From positions 1 to 24,475 of the forward strand of contig CAYQSU010000053.1 in the NCBI GenBank assembly GCA_964420325.1: a stretch of DNA of 24,475 bases, written 5' to 3'. The stretch comes from CAYQSU01 sp964420325 (GTDB taxonomy: Bacteria > Pseudomonadota > Alphaproteobacteria > Rhodospirillales > Defluviicoccaceae). Position numbers and translations under genes: made by a program. Under the pieces are notes generated by a model that saw only the letters and a list, made by a program, of their open reading frames with translations, was not told the origin of the DNA and ran no database searches. Shown here piece by piece: positions 1 through 7,299 of this stretch (positions are counted from its first letter, which is position 1; every line of letters starts with the position of its first letter).

Positions 1-17
1 CGCGACCATGATCTACC

Positions 18-281
18 TCATCGCCGCCCCACTCGGTGACCTCTTCCAATCCACTTAGAACGTCGAAGAACCAACAAGTTGAGGTGCCGCCAGGTGAACT
101 CGGCGAAGTCGTGCGCCTTGCACGGCTTGCCGCAGGTCGGGCAAGGGAACAGGGCGCCGCGCTCGGCGGCGAGTTCCAGATGCAGCCGGTTGGGCTGCGT
201 GCTGGTGTCGAGCCGCTGGCCGACCAGCGTCCACGGCGGCGTCACGCCGAGGCCGAGGGCGAGAATGTCGTTGGCGTCCAT
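18..281 (-). pseudogene. ISL3-family transposase, N-terminal fragment
   Basis: The first 68 residues read like the N-terminus of an ISL3-family transposase: a start MDANDIL, then a zinc-binding CPTC..C..H cluster (about residues 47-57) followed by the family-typical FTWRHLN. Homology seems to stop there. The frame continues as unrelated arginine-rich sequence and ends at a TGA at 18-20, giving 87 residues where the family has about 400, so the DDE catalytic domain is absent. The ATG at 279-281 is preceded by a GGAG about 6 nt upstream, so the start looks original. The break near position 75 is either a deletion or insertion junction or a frameshift. The family call rests on remembered motifs and not on an alignment. 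Confidence 0.7.
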
Positions 282-326
282 GGTCTCCGTCCGTCCCTGA
301 AGGGCAGCCAGAGTGCCACCGTGCTC

Positions 327-389
327 GCGCCGGTCAAGGACGCCCTGCGCCGCTGCCGCGGTGGCCAAGCGGCCATCCTTGACCGGCGC
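327..389. repeat. Perfect 14-bp inverted repeat, 35-nt spacer
   Basis: Arms at 327-340 (starting GCGCCGGTCA) and 376-389 are exact reverse complements. The structure lies 46 bases upstream of the transposase fragment start on the minus strand, so it would fold in that gene's leader transcript. It could also be a relic of a small palindromic repeat. No T-tract follows, so it is not a standard intrinsic terminator. Confidence 0.7.
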
Positions 390-653
390 TGCGCGCGACG
401 GCCTTCGAATGGCAGGTCGGGACGAAGGGATGGCCGACCCGGTCGAACAAAGGGATGGAGCTGGGCGACCTCCACAACCCCAGGCACATGACTCAGCCGA
501 ACCAACCCCTCGCCAATTCCACTTGCAACGTCGAGCAGGCAAACTTTTGCCCCTTTGGCGTTGTAGGAGTCTTCTCTGCTTGGGGCTTTGGGCGTCAAGC
601 TGCTCCTGTTTGCCGGGCGCGTATCGCACCCGGTTCTTTGGACACGAGTTCGG

Positions 654-715
654 CCCAACTTCTGCACTTTCCGCCGCTTTCGCAAGCCGGCTCGGCGGAA
701 AGTGCAGAAGTTGGG
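654..715. repeat. Perfect 23-bp inverted repeat, 16-nt loop (possible paired IS ends)
   Basis: Arms at 654-676 (starting CCCAACTTCTGC) and 693-715 (ending GCAGAAGTTGGG) are perfect reverse complements, separated by a 16-nt loop. The arm length and the outer CCC/GGG resemble insertion-sequence terminal repeats facing each other, so this could be a collapsed IS or a very short MITE. It could also act as a strong bidirectional transcriptional block, although there is no obvious T-run. The match to ISL3 terminal repeats is a suspicion and was not checked. Confidence 0.8.
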
Positions 716-837
716 TCTAGCGTTGTAGCTCGGTCGTTGTCCGTGTGCTTCGCTGCGCGGACGATGCGGCCGACGGTGGTACGATGATCGACCTGACCCC
801 CATGCTGCTGCCGCGGCGCCGCGGCGAAGGCGTTAAT

Positions 838-899
838 CACCGGGACAAGGCCCGGTGATGACGAGTGGGGGGCCCGGGCGCCGGCGTCCCTCTCGTCAT
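838..899. repeat. REP-like palindromic element
   Basis: A 7-bp stem at 838-844/851-857 (CACCGGG/CCCGGTG) encloses ACAAGG. It is followed by an 8-bp inverted pair ATGACGAG (858-865) and CTCGTCAT (892-899). The CCGGGACAAGGCCCGG core resembles the short GC-rich intergenic palindromes common in alphaproteobacterial genomes. Only one copy is visible in this window. Confidence 0.5.
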
Positions 900-1065
900 G
901 GCCGGGTGGAGGGCGACGTAGCCCCCGCCCTGGCCTTCGATAATCGCGGTCGGTTCCATGATCCTTCACGCTCCTCGCGGACGCCTTGCCACCCTCGACC
1001 GACATGAGCCGATCGATTGGGCACTGTCAGGCGAACCACGCCGCTGCGGGCGCCGGCCGGGCGGC

Positions 1066-2001
1066 TCAGGGGCGAAACGGGGGGCGGCCGGGCCGGCGGT
1101 AGCGGTCGAGGTAGGCCGGGAGGATGGTCTCGACCGCGGTCGCCTCGATGCCGAGGTCCGGGAGGCCCAGGGCGCCGGGCGCGACGACGTTATCGGTCGC
1201 CAGCAGCTTCACTTGGTCCCGGGTCAGGGGCGGCACCGGCAGCCGCTCGAGGAACAGGGCGGCGAACTCGGCGGCGGCGAACGGCACCGGCAGCAGCATC
1301 CGCCGCCGCCCGGTCTCCGCCATCACCAGCTCCATCACCTCGCGGAAGGCGATCACCCGCGGGCCGCCGAGTTCGTAGGTCTCGGCCGCGGTGTCGGCGC
1401 GGTCGAGCACAACCGAGACGGCCCGCGCGACGTCTGCGACGTAGACCGGCTGCAGGCGGGTGTCGAACACCGGCAGGACGGGGGCGATCCGCGCCACGGC
1501 AGCGAAGCGGTTGAAGAAGTCGTCCTCCGGCCCGAACACGACGCTGGGCCGGAGGATGGTCGCCTCCGGGAACTCGGCGAGCGCCGCGTCCTCGCCCAGG
1601 GCCTTGGTGCGGGCGTAGGCGGCGGCGGAATGGGGATTGGCGCCGATCGCCGAGACGTGGACGAGCCGCCAGGCGCCGGCCTCGCGGGAGGCGGCGGCGA
1701 CGGTCCTCGCCCCCTCCACATGGATGCGCTCGAAGGTGCGCCTGCCGCGCTCGTAGAGGATGCCAACCAGGTTGATGACCGACGTCGCCCCCTTGACGGC
1801 CAAGCGCACGGATGCGGTGTTGGTGATATCGGTGGCGACCGGTACGATCTGCCCCGGCTCGCCCATCGTCCTCAGGAACGAGGTGGCCTCGGGATCGCGG
1901 ACGGCGACGCGGACGATCCATCCGTCGGCGGCGAGCCGTCTCACGATGTGCCGGCCGAGAAACCCGGAGCCCCCGAGAACGCTGACAAGGCGGCGGTCCA
2001 T
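1066..2001 (-). CDS. NAD(P)-binding SDR-family protein (complex I NDUFA9-like / nucleoside-sugar epimerase-like)
   Basis: This 311-residue protein opens with a Rossmann fold nucleotide-binding loop GGSGFLG (G10, G13, G16) right at the N-terminus. It has the YxxxK pair of extended SDR enzymes (Y129, K133) and a typical RPSVVFGPEDDFFNRF segment. The pattern matches the NDUFA9-like / atypical SDR branch often found in alphaproteobacteria. Members have been linked to respiratory complex I or quinone metabolism, but the substrate cannot be read from the sequence. I chose the ATG at 1999-2001 because a GGGAG lies about 7 nt upstream and it places the Rossmann strand as the family does; in-frame ATGs at 2013 and 2046 are alternatives. 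It stands alone, transcribed in the same direction as the muramidase fusion upstream but about 400 nt away. Confidence 0.88.
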   Translation of the reverse strand: MDRRLVSVLGGSGFLGRHIVRRLAADGWIVRVAVRDPEATSFLRTMGEPGQIVPVATDITNTASVRLAVKGATSVINLVGILYERGRRTFERIHVEGARTVAAASREAGAWRLVHVSAIGANPHSAAAYARTKALGEDAALAEFPEATILRPSVVFGPEDDFFNRFAAVARIAPVLPVFDTRLQPVYVADVARAVSVVLDRADTAAETYELGGPRVIAFREVMELVMAETGRRRMLLPVPFAAAEFAALFLERLPVPPLTRDQVKLLATDNVVAPGALGLPDLGIEATAVETILPAYLDRYRRPGRPPFRP

Positions 2002-2397
2002 CGTCTCTCCCATCCGTCTCTCGGCCGCGGGCAGGGTGATGTCCACGGCAACCGCTCCGGCCGGATTACAGGAAGAGCGAGGGCGGCGTCAACCGGCCGC
2101 CTGCACGCCGCCTGCCTGCTGCAGTGCCGTCGCCCGGACTTCGCTCGCGCACACAAAGGGCGCAGGCTGTCCACAACGCCCTTCGCACGCGCATCTGTTG
2201 TGGAGCCGGGCGCACACCTCTACGAAAGGACGCGAAGGCCGCTCCGGGCCATCGCCCCGCCGAGGCAAACGTCTTTGCGATCAGAAGGTTGCGGGGAGGC
2301 CGATGGCTGCCGGCGGCCCGACCGGCGCCGCGCCGCGGCCATCACCGGCCAGCGCCGCCGGGGACATATCGACAACCTTATCCACACCCGCCCGGCG
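2002..2397. other. Intergenic region with DnaA-box-like 9-mers
   Basis: About 400 bases without a convincing gene. The stretch contains TTATCCACA at 2378-2386, identical to the consensus DnaA box. It also has CTGTCCACA (2167-2175), part of an 8-bp inverted repeat TCCACAAC (2170-2177) / GTTGTGGA (2197-2204). No AT-rich unwinding element or iteron cluster is seen, so it does not look like an origin. It would also hold the promoter of the SDR gene, which I could not place. Confidence 0.4.
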
Positions 2398-3321
2398 TCA
2401 AGGCCGGAACGACTCCGCGCGCGCCAGCAGCGCCACCAGCTGCGCCTGGATGTCGGGCCGCCGCTGCCCCAGGCGATGCAGGAAGCGCTTGCGGGTGTTG
2501 ACCAAGCGGTGCCGCAGGTGCTGGACCCGGCCCTGCCCGATCGACGCCTCGATCGCCCGGACGGTCTCGGGACCGATGGCGCCGGTCTCGGCAATCCTCC
2601 GGCCCACCTGTGAGCTCAGGTCCGCCCGCAGGTGCGCGAGCGCGACCGCGGGACCGTGGTGCACGGTCGCGTCGAACACCTGCTCGGCGAGGCCAGGGTC
2701 GGGAATGGCATCGAGGTTGTAGCGGGCGATGAAGTCCTCGAGGTAGATGCGGCGCGCCTCCCGCTCCGAGAGCCGCTTGAGCTCGGCGAGCCCGGGGGAG
2801 TGCCTGCCGTGCTTGCGGCGATGGGCCTGCAGGGTCGACAGCTTCACCCCCCATTTCGACGGATCGGCCGGATTGAACGTCGAGCCCTCCCGTTTCAACA
2901 GATCCGTCACCGCCTGCTGCCAGTCGGTCGCGCGACGATGGCGGTCCCGGACGGGCGCGTCCCTGAGAGCGGGGGGCGTCAGCGCCGACAGGGCGCGCCA
3001 CTCGAACGGCCTCCCGAACATGCTTAGCGCGAGGCTCGCTCCCGGCCGCGTGAACGTGACCCGCGTCGGCTCGATGGCCTCGACCGTCCAGGCATCCACC
3101 GTCTCGCCCACCTGCCGTTTGACGGTTCGGCCGGCGTGCTCGACGAGCGCGAACCGCGTGTCGCCGGTGATCACGATGCTCCTCAGCGTGAGACCGCCCT
3201 CGCCCGCCGGCCCGGTGACGACCACGGATCGGGCCGGTACGGCCTCGGTCCAGGCGATGGCGAGCAGGACCGCGAGACCGAGAGCCGCGAAAGGATTGCA
3301 GCGGAGGCGTCGAGCCGACAC
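2398..3321 (-). CDS. Exported fusion: GspC-like domain + GH108-type muramidase domain
   Basis: Residues 9-30 are a signal peptide or membrane anchor (NPFAALGLAVLLAIAW). Residues about 40-100 (LTLRSIVITGDTRFALVEHA...VGETVDAWTVEAIEPTRVTF) read like the periplasmic homology-region fold of T2SS GspC/PulC proteins. Residues about 135-232 resemble GH108 peptidoglycan hydrolases: the general-acid glutamate is kept in KREGSTFNPADPSKWGVKLSTL (E145), followed by EARRIYLEDF and a PG_binding_3-like C-terminus (IGPETVRAIEA). The family-typical glycine-rich loop is shortened. I chose the GTG at 3319-3321 because AGGGGA sits about 6 nt upstream; an ATG at 3390 is possible. The gene is divergent from gspA, which also carries a peptidoglycan-binding domain, so a role in opening the cell wall for the secretin is likely. 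Total 307 residues; domain calls are by eye. Confidence 0.75.
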   Translation of the reverse strand: MSARRLRCNPFAALGLAVLLAIAWTEAVPARSVVVTGPAGEGGLTLRSIVITGDTRFALVEHAGRTVKRQVGETVDAWTVEAIEPTRVTFTRPGASLALSMFGRPFEWRALSALTPPALRDAPVRDRHRRATDWQQAVTDLLKREGSTFNPADPSKWGVKLSTLQAHRRKHGRHSPGLAELKRLSEREARRIYLEDFIARYNLDAIPDPGLAEQVFDATVHHGPAVALAHLRADLSSQVGRRIAETGAIGPETVRAIEASIGQGRVQHLRHRLVNTRKRFLHRLGQRRPDIQAQLVALLARAESFRP

Positions 3322-3405
3322 GATGTCCCCTGTTCGCGTTTGAGCGCGCCGGCAGAGAATACCGCTTCCGGCTTTCGAGGCAACCCGCATTTGTAGTAGA
3401 GTATC

Positions 3406-3425
3406 CCGCCAGGGGGGACTGGCGG
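3406..3425. promoter_or_regulatory. Dyad in the divergent gspA / muramidase-fusion promoter region
   Basis: CCGCCA (3406-3411) and TGGCGG (3420-3425) flank an 8-nt GGGGGGAC spacer. The dyad lies in the 262-nt divergent region and directly abuts a GATACT hexamer read on the minus strand, with TTTCCG 18 nt further upstream, so it could sit between the -35 and -10 of the fusion gene. It is a candidate operator; no regulator gene is next to it. Confidence 0.35.
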
Positions 3426-3583
3426 AAACATCGGATCCGTCGGTGCCGTCTCCCCGAAGCTGCGAGCCCGATCCGGGAACAACTGGTGGCGTCCGTTACT
3501 TGCTCTCGCTGTAGGCTCAGGCGCGGGTCGCCCGCGGCGACGGCCACGCGGCACGGCCCGCCGGCCGATGAGGACCATCGCCG

Positions 3584-5485
3584 GTGACGACGCGCCCGGC
3601 CCTGTACCAGCGTCATTTCCGGCTGGCGGAGGCGCCGTTCTCGATCGCCCCCGACCCGCGCTTCCTCTACATGAGCGAGAAGCACCGCGAGGCGCTTGCC
3701 CATCTGGTTTACGGCATCAAGAACGGCGGCTTCGTTCTGCTGACCGGCGAGGTCGGGACGGGCAAGACCACGATCTGCCGCTGCGTCCTCGAGCAGGTTC
3801 CGGAGACCTGCGACGTCGCCTTCATCTTCAACCCCAAGCTCACCGCGATCGAGCTCCTGGCGGCGACCTGCGACGAGTTCGAGATCCGCTATCCGCGCAC
3901 GACGCGGAGCGTGAAACGGTTCATCGACCTCATCAACAGCCACCTCCTCGACGCCCATGCCAAGGGCCGCACCTCGATCCTGATCATCGACGAGGCGCAG
4001 AACCTGAGTGCCGAGGTCCTGGAGCAGCTGCGGCTTCTCACCAACCTCGAGACCAACGAGCGGAAGCTGTTGCAGATCATCATGATCGGGCAGCCCGAGC
4101 TCCGCGACATGCTGCGCCGCCCGGAGCTGCGCCAGTTCGCGCAACGGATCACAGCGCGCTATCACCTCACCCCGCTGACCCCGGACGAGGTCGCGCGCTA
4201 CGTCGCGCACCGGCTCAAGGTGGCGGGGGAGCGGGCGCCGCGGTTCAGCAAGGCGGCGCTCTCCCGTCTCTGCCGGCTCAGCGGCGGCGTGCCCAGGCTG
4301 ATCAACGTCATCTGCGACCGGGCGCTGCTCGGCGCCTATGCCGAAGGCGAGGATCGGGTGACCGCGGCGACCATCGCAAAGGCTGCCAAGGAGGTGCTCG
4401 GAGGAACCACCCGGGGCGCGGCCCGCAGAATGCGGCTCGCCGCCGGCGCTCTCGCCGGCATCGTCCTGATCGCGGGCGGTGCGGGCCTGGCCGCCGTCGC
4501 CTACCGCAGCGATGCCGGCCGCCTCGACGAGCTGTCCCGCCGCTACCTCGGGCGCGGGCTCGGCGAGATGCCTTGGGCGCGGCCGGTCGCCGATCGTCGC
4601 GAGGCCGGCTCCGCGATCGAGGTGGCGGTGACGGCCGGCGAGGACAGGCAGGCGAGCCCTGATCGGCCGCCGGCGGCGGGCGACCTCGCCTCGGCCGGGC
4701 TTGCCGAAGCGACCGGAACCGAGGCCGCCGACGAGCCCGCAGGCGACGCGCGGCCCGCCGCCCTGCCCGCGGACGGCCCGTCTGCGGCCGCCACCGACGT
4801 CGTGACCGTGCTTCCGGTCGCCGTCGCCGCGCGCGACCCCGAGCCGGCCGAGCCTTTGCTGCCCCGCTCCGGCCCGCCTGGACACGGCGGCGTTCCGTCA
4901 TGGGTGCGTGCCTACGAGGTCTTGTTCGCGGAGTGGCGGATCTCCTACCGGCCCGATGACGGACCGCCCTGCGAGCAGGCCGAACGCCAGGGCCTCCGCT
5001 GCTTCAAGGGCCACGGCGGCGTCGAGCGGCTGCGTCGGCTCGACCTTCCCGCCGTTGTCAGACTGGTCGGTGGCGACGGCGAGGCGGTTCACGCGGCGCT
5101 GACCGGCCTGACCCCCACGACCGCCACCCTCGTCGTCGATGGCGAGCCGCGAACGGTTCCGCTCGCCGCGCTCGAGGCGCAGTGGAGCGGCGACTTCACG
5201 ATTGTCTGGCGAACGCCGCCGGGCTACCAGAGGCCGATCGGCCTCGGCGACGGCGGACCTCTGGTCGAATGGCTGAGCGTCGCCCTCGACGACGGCGAGG
5301 ACGGGCAGGGTCCGAGGGTTCCCAAGGCGCGGTTCGATGAGGAGCTTCGCGACCGGACGAAGCGCTTCCAGGAGGCCCGGGGCCTGACCGAGAGCGGCAT
5401 CGCCGGGCCGGAGACTCTGATCCTGCTTCGCTCTTCGGGTGGCACCGGTCTTCCCAGGCTGGCCGACGATCCCGAGGACCGTTGA
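3584..5485 (+). CDS. gspA: GspA/ExeA-family AAA ATPase of the type II secretion system
   Basis: A 633-residue inner-membrane ATPase of the ExeA/GspA family, which with GspB helps pass or assemble the secretin through peptidoglycan. It starts with the family-typical YQRHFRLAEAPFSIAPDPRFLYMSE, then Walker A GEVGTGKT (55-62) and Walker B ILIIDEAQ (132-139). One membrane helix lies at about 284-307, followed by an Ala/Pro-rich linker (about 310-440) and a periplasmic region ending in a PG_binding_1-like repeat (about 585-625: RFQEARGLTESGIAGPETL). The start is a GTG with AGGA 9 nt upstream; there is no better ATG. It ends 2 nt before gspB, so the two are co-transcribed. The region at about 445-560 may be the degenerate C39-peptidase-like domain seen in ExeA proteins; that part is less certain. 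Confidence 0.93.
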   Translation: MTTRPALYQRHFRLAEAPFSIAPDPRFLYMSEKHREALAHLVYGIKNGGFVLLTGEVGTGKTTICRCVLEQVPETCDVAFIFNPKLTAIELLAATCDEFEIRYPRTTRSVKRFIDLINSHLLDAHAKGRTSILIIDEAQNLSAEVLEQLRLLTNLETNERKLLQIIMIGQPELRDMLRRPELRQFAQRITARYHLTPLTPDEVARYVAHRLKVAGERAPRFSKAALSRLCRLSGGVPRLINVICDRALLGAYAEGEDRVTAATIAKAAKEVLGGTTRGAARRMRLAAGALAGIVLIAGGAGLAAVAYRSDAGRLDELSRRYLGRGLGEMPWARPVADRREAGSAIEVAVTAGEDRQASPDRPPAAGDLASAGLAEATGTEAADEPAGDARPAALPADGPSAAATDVVTVLPVAVAARDPEPAEPLLPRSGPPGHGGVPSWVRAYEVLFAEWRISYRPDDGPPCEQAERQGLRCFKGHGGVERLRRLDLPAVVRLVGGDGEAVHAALTGLTPTTATLVVDGEPRTVPLAALEAQWSGDFTIVWRTPPGYQRPIGLGDGGPLVEWLSVALDDGEDGQGPRVPKARFDEELRDRTKRFQEARGLTESGIAGPETLILLRSSGGTGLPRLADDPEDR

Positions 5486-5487
5486 GC

Positions 5488-6486
5488 ATGTCGTATGTTC
5501 TCGAGGCCCTGAAACGATCCGAGGAGGAGCGCCGCCGCGGCGGCGTCCCTGACGTGTTCGCCGAGCACGTCCCGGTCGCCACCCGGCGCCCGCGACGATC
5601 GCGGTGGCCGCTGCTGCTGGTGGCGGCGCTGTTTGCCAACGCGCTCGTGTTGCTAGCGTGGTTCAAGCCGTGGATCGTCGATCAGCCGACCGGCCCGAGA
5701 GAGGAGGCCCTGGCTGACCGGCCCGTGCCGGTCGCCGAGCCGGCCACCGAGCGCGCTCGAGAGCCCCCGCCGGCGGAGGCCGTCGCGGCGGCGATCCCTG
5801 AAGCGAGGCCGGCGGCGAGCGAAAGCGAGGCGGTGACGACGGTCGTCCCGCCGCCGCTCGAGAGCGTCGCAGCAGAGACCGCGGCCGCGCGTCGCGAGGA
5901 GAGGGCAGCCGCAGCCGCGGAGCCGCCCGAACCGGCCGGCGAGGCGGCGACGATCGAAGCCGCGCCGGACGCCGCCCCGCCCCTGGCGACACCCCCGCCG
6001 CCGCCTCCGAAGCCGAAGCCGCGGACGATCGTGGCCGAGCGGCAACCCGTGAGAGGCCCGCCCGCGCCGGTCAGCCTGCTGCCCCGGAAGAGCGAGGAGG
6101 TAGACAGCGAGCCGAGCGGGCGATCGGCTCCGGCCGAGCCCTCGGCGGCGAGCGCGGCCAAGGCCATCGATCCCCCAAGGACGGAGCCTGAACCGCCTCA
6201 GCCGGTCGTCGTCATCGACGCGCCCAGCGTCCATGACCTGACGCCGGCGGAGCAACAGGCGCTGCCGGAGATCGCCGTGACCATCCACAGCTTCTCGCCG
6301 CAGGCCGCGGCGCGCATGGTGCGCATCAACGGGCGCACGTTGCGGGAAGGGGATTCGCTTGCGCCGAATCTCAAGCTCGCCGAGGTCACCAAGGGAGGAG
6401 TCATCTTCAGCTTGAACGGCAAACGCTTCTACATGGCGAGCACCGACAGGTGGCCGGCGAGACAGATCCCGATCCGGCGCAACTGA
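5488..6486 (+). CDS. gspB: T2SS assembly protein GspB
   Basis: This 332-residue protein begins MSYVLEALKRSEEERRRG, the cytoplasmic signature of GspB/ExeB-type proteins. A single membrane helix follows (about 37-56, WPLLLVAALFANALVLLAWF), then a long Ala/Pro/Glu-rich periplasmic linker (about 60-245). The C-terminal T2SSB domain is at about 255-320 (LPEIAVTIHSFSPQAAARMVRINGRTLREGD). It partners with GspA for secretin insertion. The ATG at 5488 follows the gspA stop by 2 nt, with GAGGA about 10 nt upstream; a TTG at 5482 overlapping the stop as TTGA is an alternative. It is convergent with the protease gene, with only 12 nt between coding ends. Confidence 0.92.
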   Translation: MSYVLEALKRSEEERRRGGVPDVFAEHVPVATRRPRRSRWPLLLVAALFANALVLLAWFKPWIVDQPTGPREEALADRPVPVAEPATERAREPPPAEAVAAAIPEARPAASESEAVTTVVPPPLESVAAETAAARREERAAAAAEPPEPAGEAATIEAAPDAAPPLATPPPPPPKPKPRTIVAERQPVRGPPAPVSLLPRKSEEVDSEPSGRSAPAEPSAASAAKAIDPPRTEPEPPQPVVVIDAPSVHDLTPAEQQALPEIAVTIHSFSPQAAARMVRINGRTLREGDSLAPNLKLAEVTKGGVIFSLNGKRFYMASTDRWPARQIPIRRN

Positions 6487-6501
6487 GGCCGCGTCGCCTC
6501 A
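6484..6501. terminator. Short hairpin shared by two convergent stop codons
   Basis: TGAGGC (6484-6489) pairs with GCCTCA (6496-6501) across a 6-nt loop. The left arm contains the gspB stop codon and the right arm contains the complement of the protease stop codon. The stem is followed by TTTC only, so as an intrinsic terminator it would be weak; it may serve both directions or be a chance palindrome. Confidence 0.3.
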
Positions 6502-7299
6502 TTTCGGCTCGAGCACGATCCGACTGTTGGCGTCGTCGAGGGTGAGGCGATAGCGGTCGAGGAAGCTCATCCCGAGCAGGGCCTTTCGGCCGATCTGCTG
6601 ATCGTCGATGAACGCGACCTCGACGTCGCGCTGGTGCGCCGCGCCGACCGTCACCGACGCGAGGCGTCCGGATTTCATCCGGACGACTCCCCCGGCGGTT
6701 TCGGCCCACCCGTCGATCAGGCCCTGCGGCGGAAAGCCGAGAGCGCCGATGGAGGACGCGGGCAGGACGATGGCGCTCGCCCCGGTGTCGACGATGAGCG
6801 GCAACCGCTGCCAGGCCCCGGTCGGTCCGGCGAGCACGGCCTCGACCTCGTGGTGCCCGCCACGCTTCGTCGTCCGGATGGTGAACGTCGACGCAGCCGA
6901 GGGAAGATCGCGCGGAGAGATCCTTTGGCGGCCGAGGATGCGCACCGCCCCGATGCCTCCAGAGGCATCGTTAACCAGCACGTAGTTGTACCCCTCGAGG
7001 AGACTTCGCAGCCGCTCGCGCAGGGTCCCCTGCATCAGGGGCCGCATCGGCTCGTCCTCGATCGCCTCCAGTCCGGAGATGCTGAGGTTCTCCTGCCGGG
7101 AAAGCTGCAGGAGCTGCTGCCGGAGCGTCTCTTCCTCCGCCGCGCACGGCAGCATGAGAACGGCGAGAGTCATCACGGCCCCCACAGCGAGACGCGAGAG
7201 GCGCGCCGATCCCGATACGGAAGCGGTCGCCCTCAGGGAAAGGCCGGCACGGTTCTCTGGCGGCCGACGGGCAGGGGATCGTCGGGATGTCTCGCCCAT
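6499..7299 (-). CDS. Retropepsin-like aspartic protease with STN-like N-terminal domain
   Basis: Up to 266 residues. A hydrophobic segment (about 38-54) ends in an Ala-rich cleavage-like site, so the protein is exported. Residues about 58-125 (LSISGLEAIEDEP...LRERLRSLLEGYNYVLVND) look like the short STN/secretin N-terminal fold. The C-terminal half carries the clan AA active site, LIVDTGASAIVLP (catalytic Asp171), and the closing LLGMSFLDRYRLTLDD typical of bacterial single-domain retropepsins. Such enzymes act as homodimers; the substrate is unknown. It is the last gene of the gspD-gspK unit. The ATG at 7299 makes it overlap the upstream gene by 67 nt, so the true start may be internal (ATG at 7173 or GTG at 7185). 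The protease call is firm; the STN-like reading is tentative. Confidence 0.82.
   Translation of the reverse strand: MGETSRRSPARRPPENRAGLSLRATASVSGSARLSRLAVGAVMTLAVLMLPCAAEEETLRQQLLQLSRQENLSISGLEAIEDEPMRPLMQGTLRERLRSLLEGYNYVLVNDASGGIGAVRILGRQRISPRDLPSAASTFTIRTTKRGGHHEVEAVLAGPTGAWQRLPLIVDTGASAIVLPASSIGALGFPPQGLIDGWAETAGGVVRMKSGRLASVTVGAAHQRDVEVAFIDDQQIGRKALLGMSFLDRYRLTLDDANSRIVLEPK

Larger units (their letters stand above)
282..1065. other. Non-coding scar region with inverted repeats
   Basis: About 780 bases lie between the transposase fragment and the stop codon of the next gene. No open frame here has protein-like composition or a recognisable domain. Instead it holds three inverted-repeat structures (327-389, 654-715, 838-899, listed separately). 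Together with the broken transposase this suggests a site of repeated mobile-element insertion and decay; that history is inference. Confidence 0.5.

Noticed and set aside
36..491. Plus-strand frame across the transposase fragment
   Set aside because: Antisense to the ISL3-like fragment and without protein-like features.
2167..2386. Chromosomal or plasmid replication origin
   Set aside because: Only scattered DnaA-like 9-mers, no AT-rich unwinding region, and no dnaA, repA or parAB next to it.
958..2613. Long plus-strand frame opposite the SDR gene
   Set aside because: Composition is Arg/Gly/His-rich and it is the antisense shadow of the SDR gene, which has clear motifs.
2378..4885. Very long minus-strand frame of about 835 codons
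   Set aside because: It runs antisense to gspA and out of frame with the muramidase fusion; it has no recognisable domain and a shadow-like composition typical of high-GC DNA.
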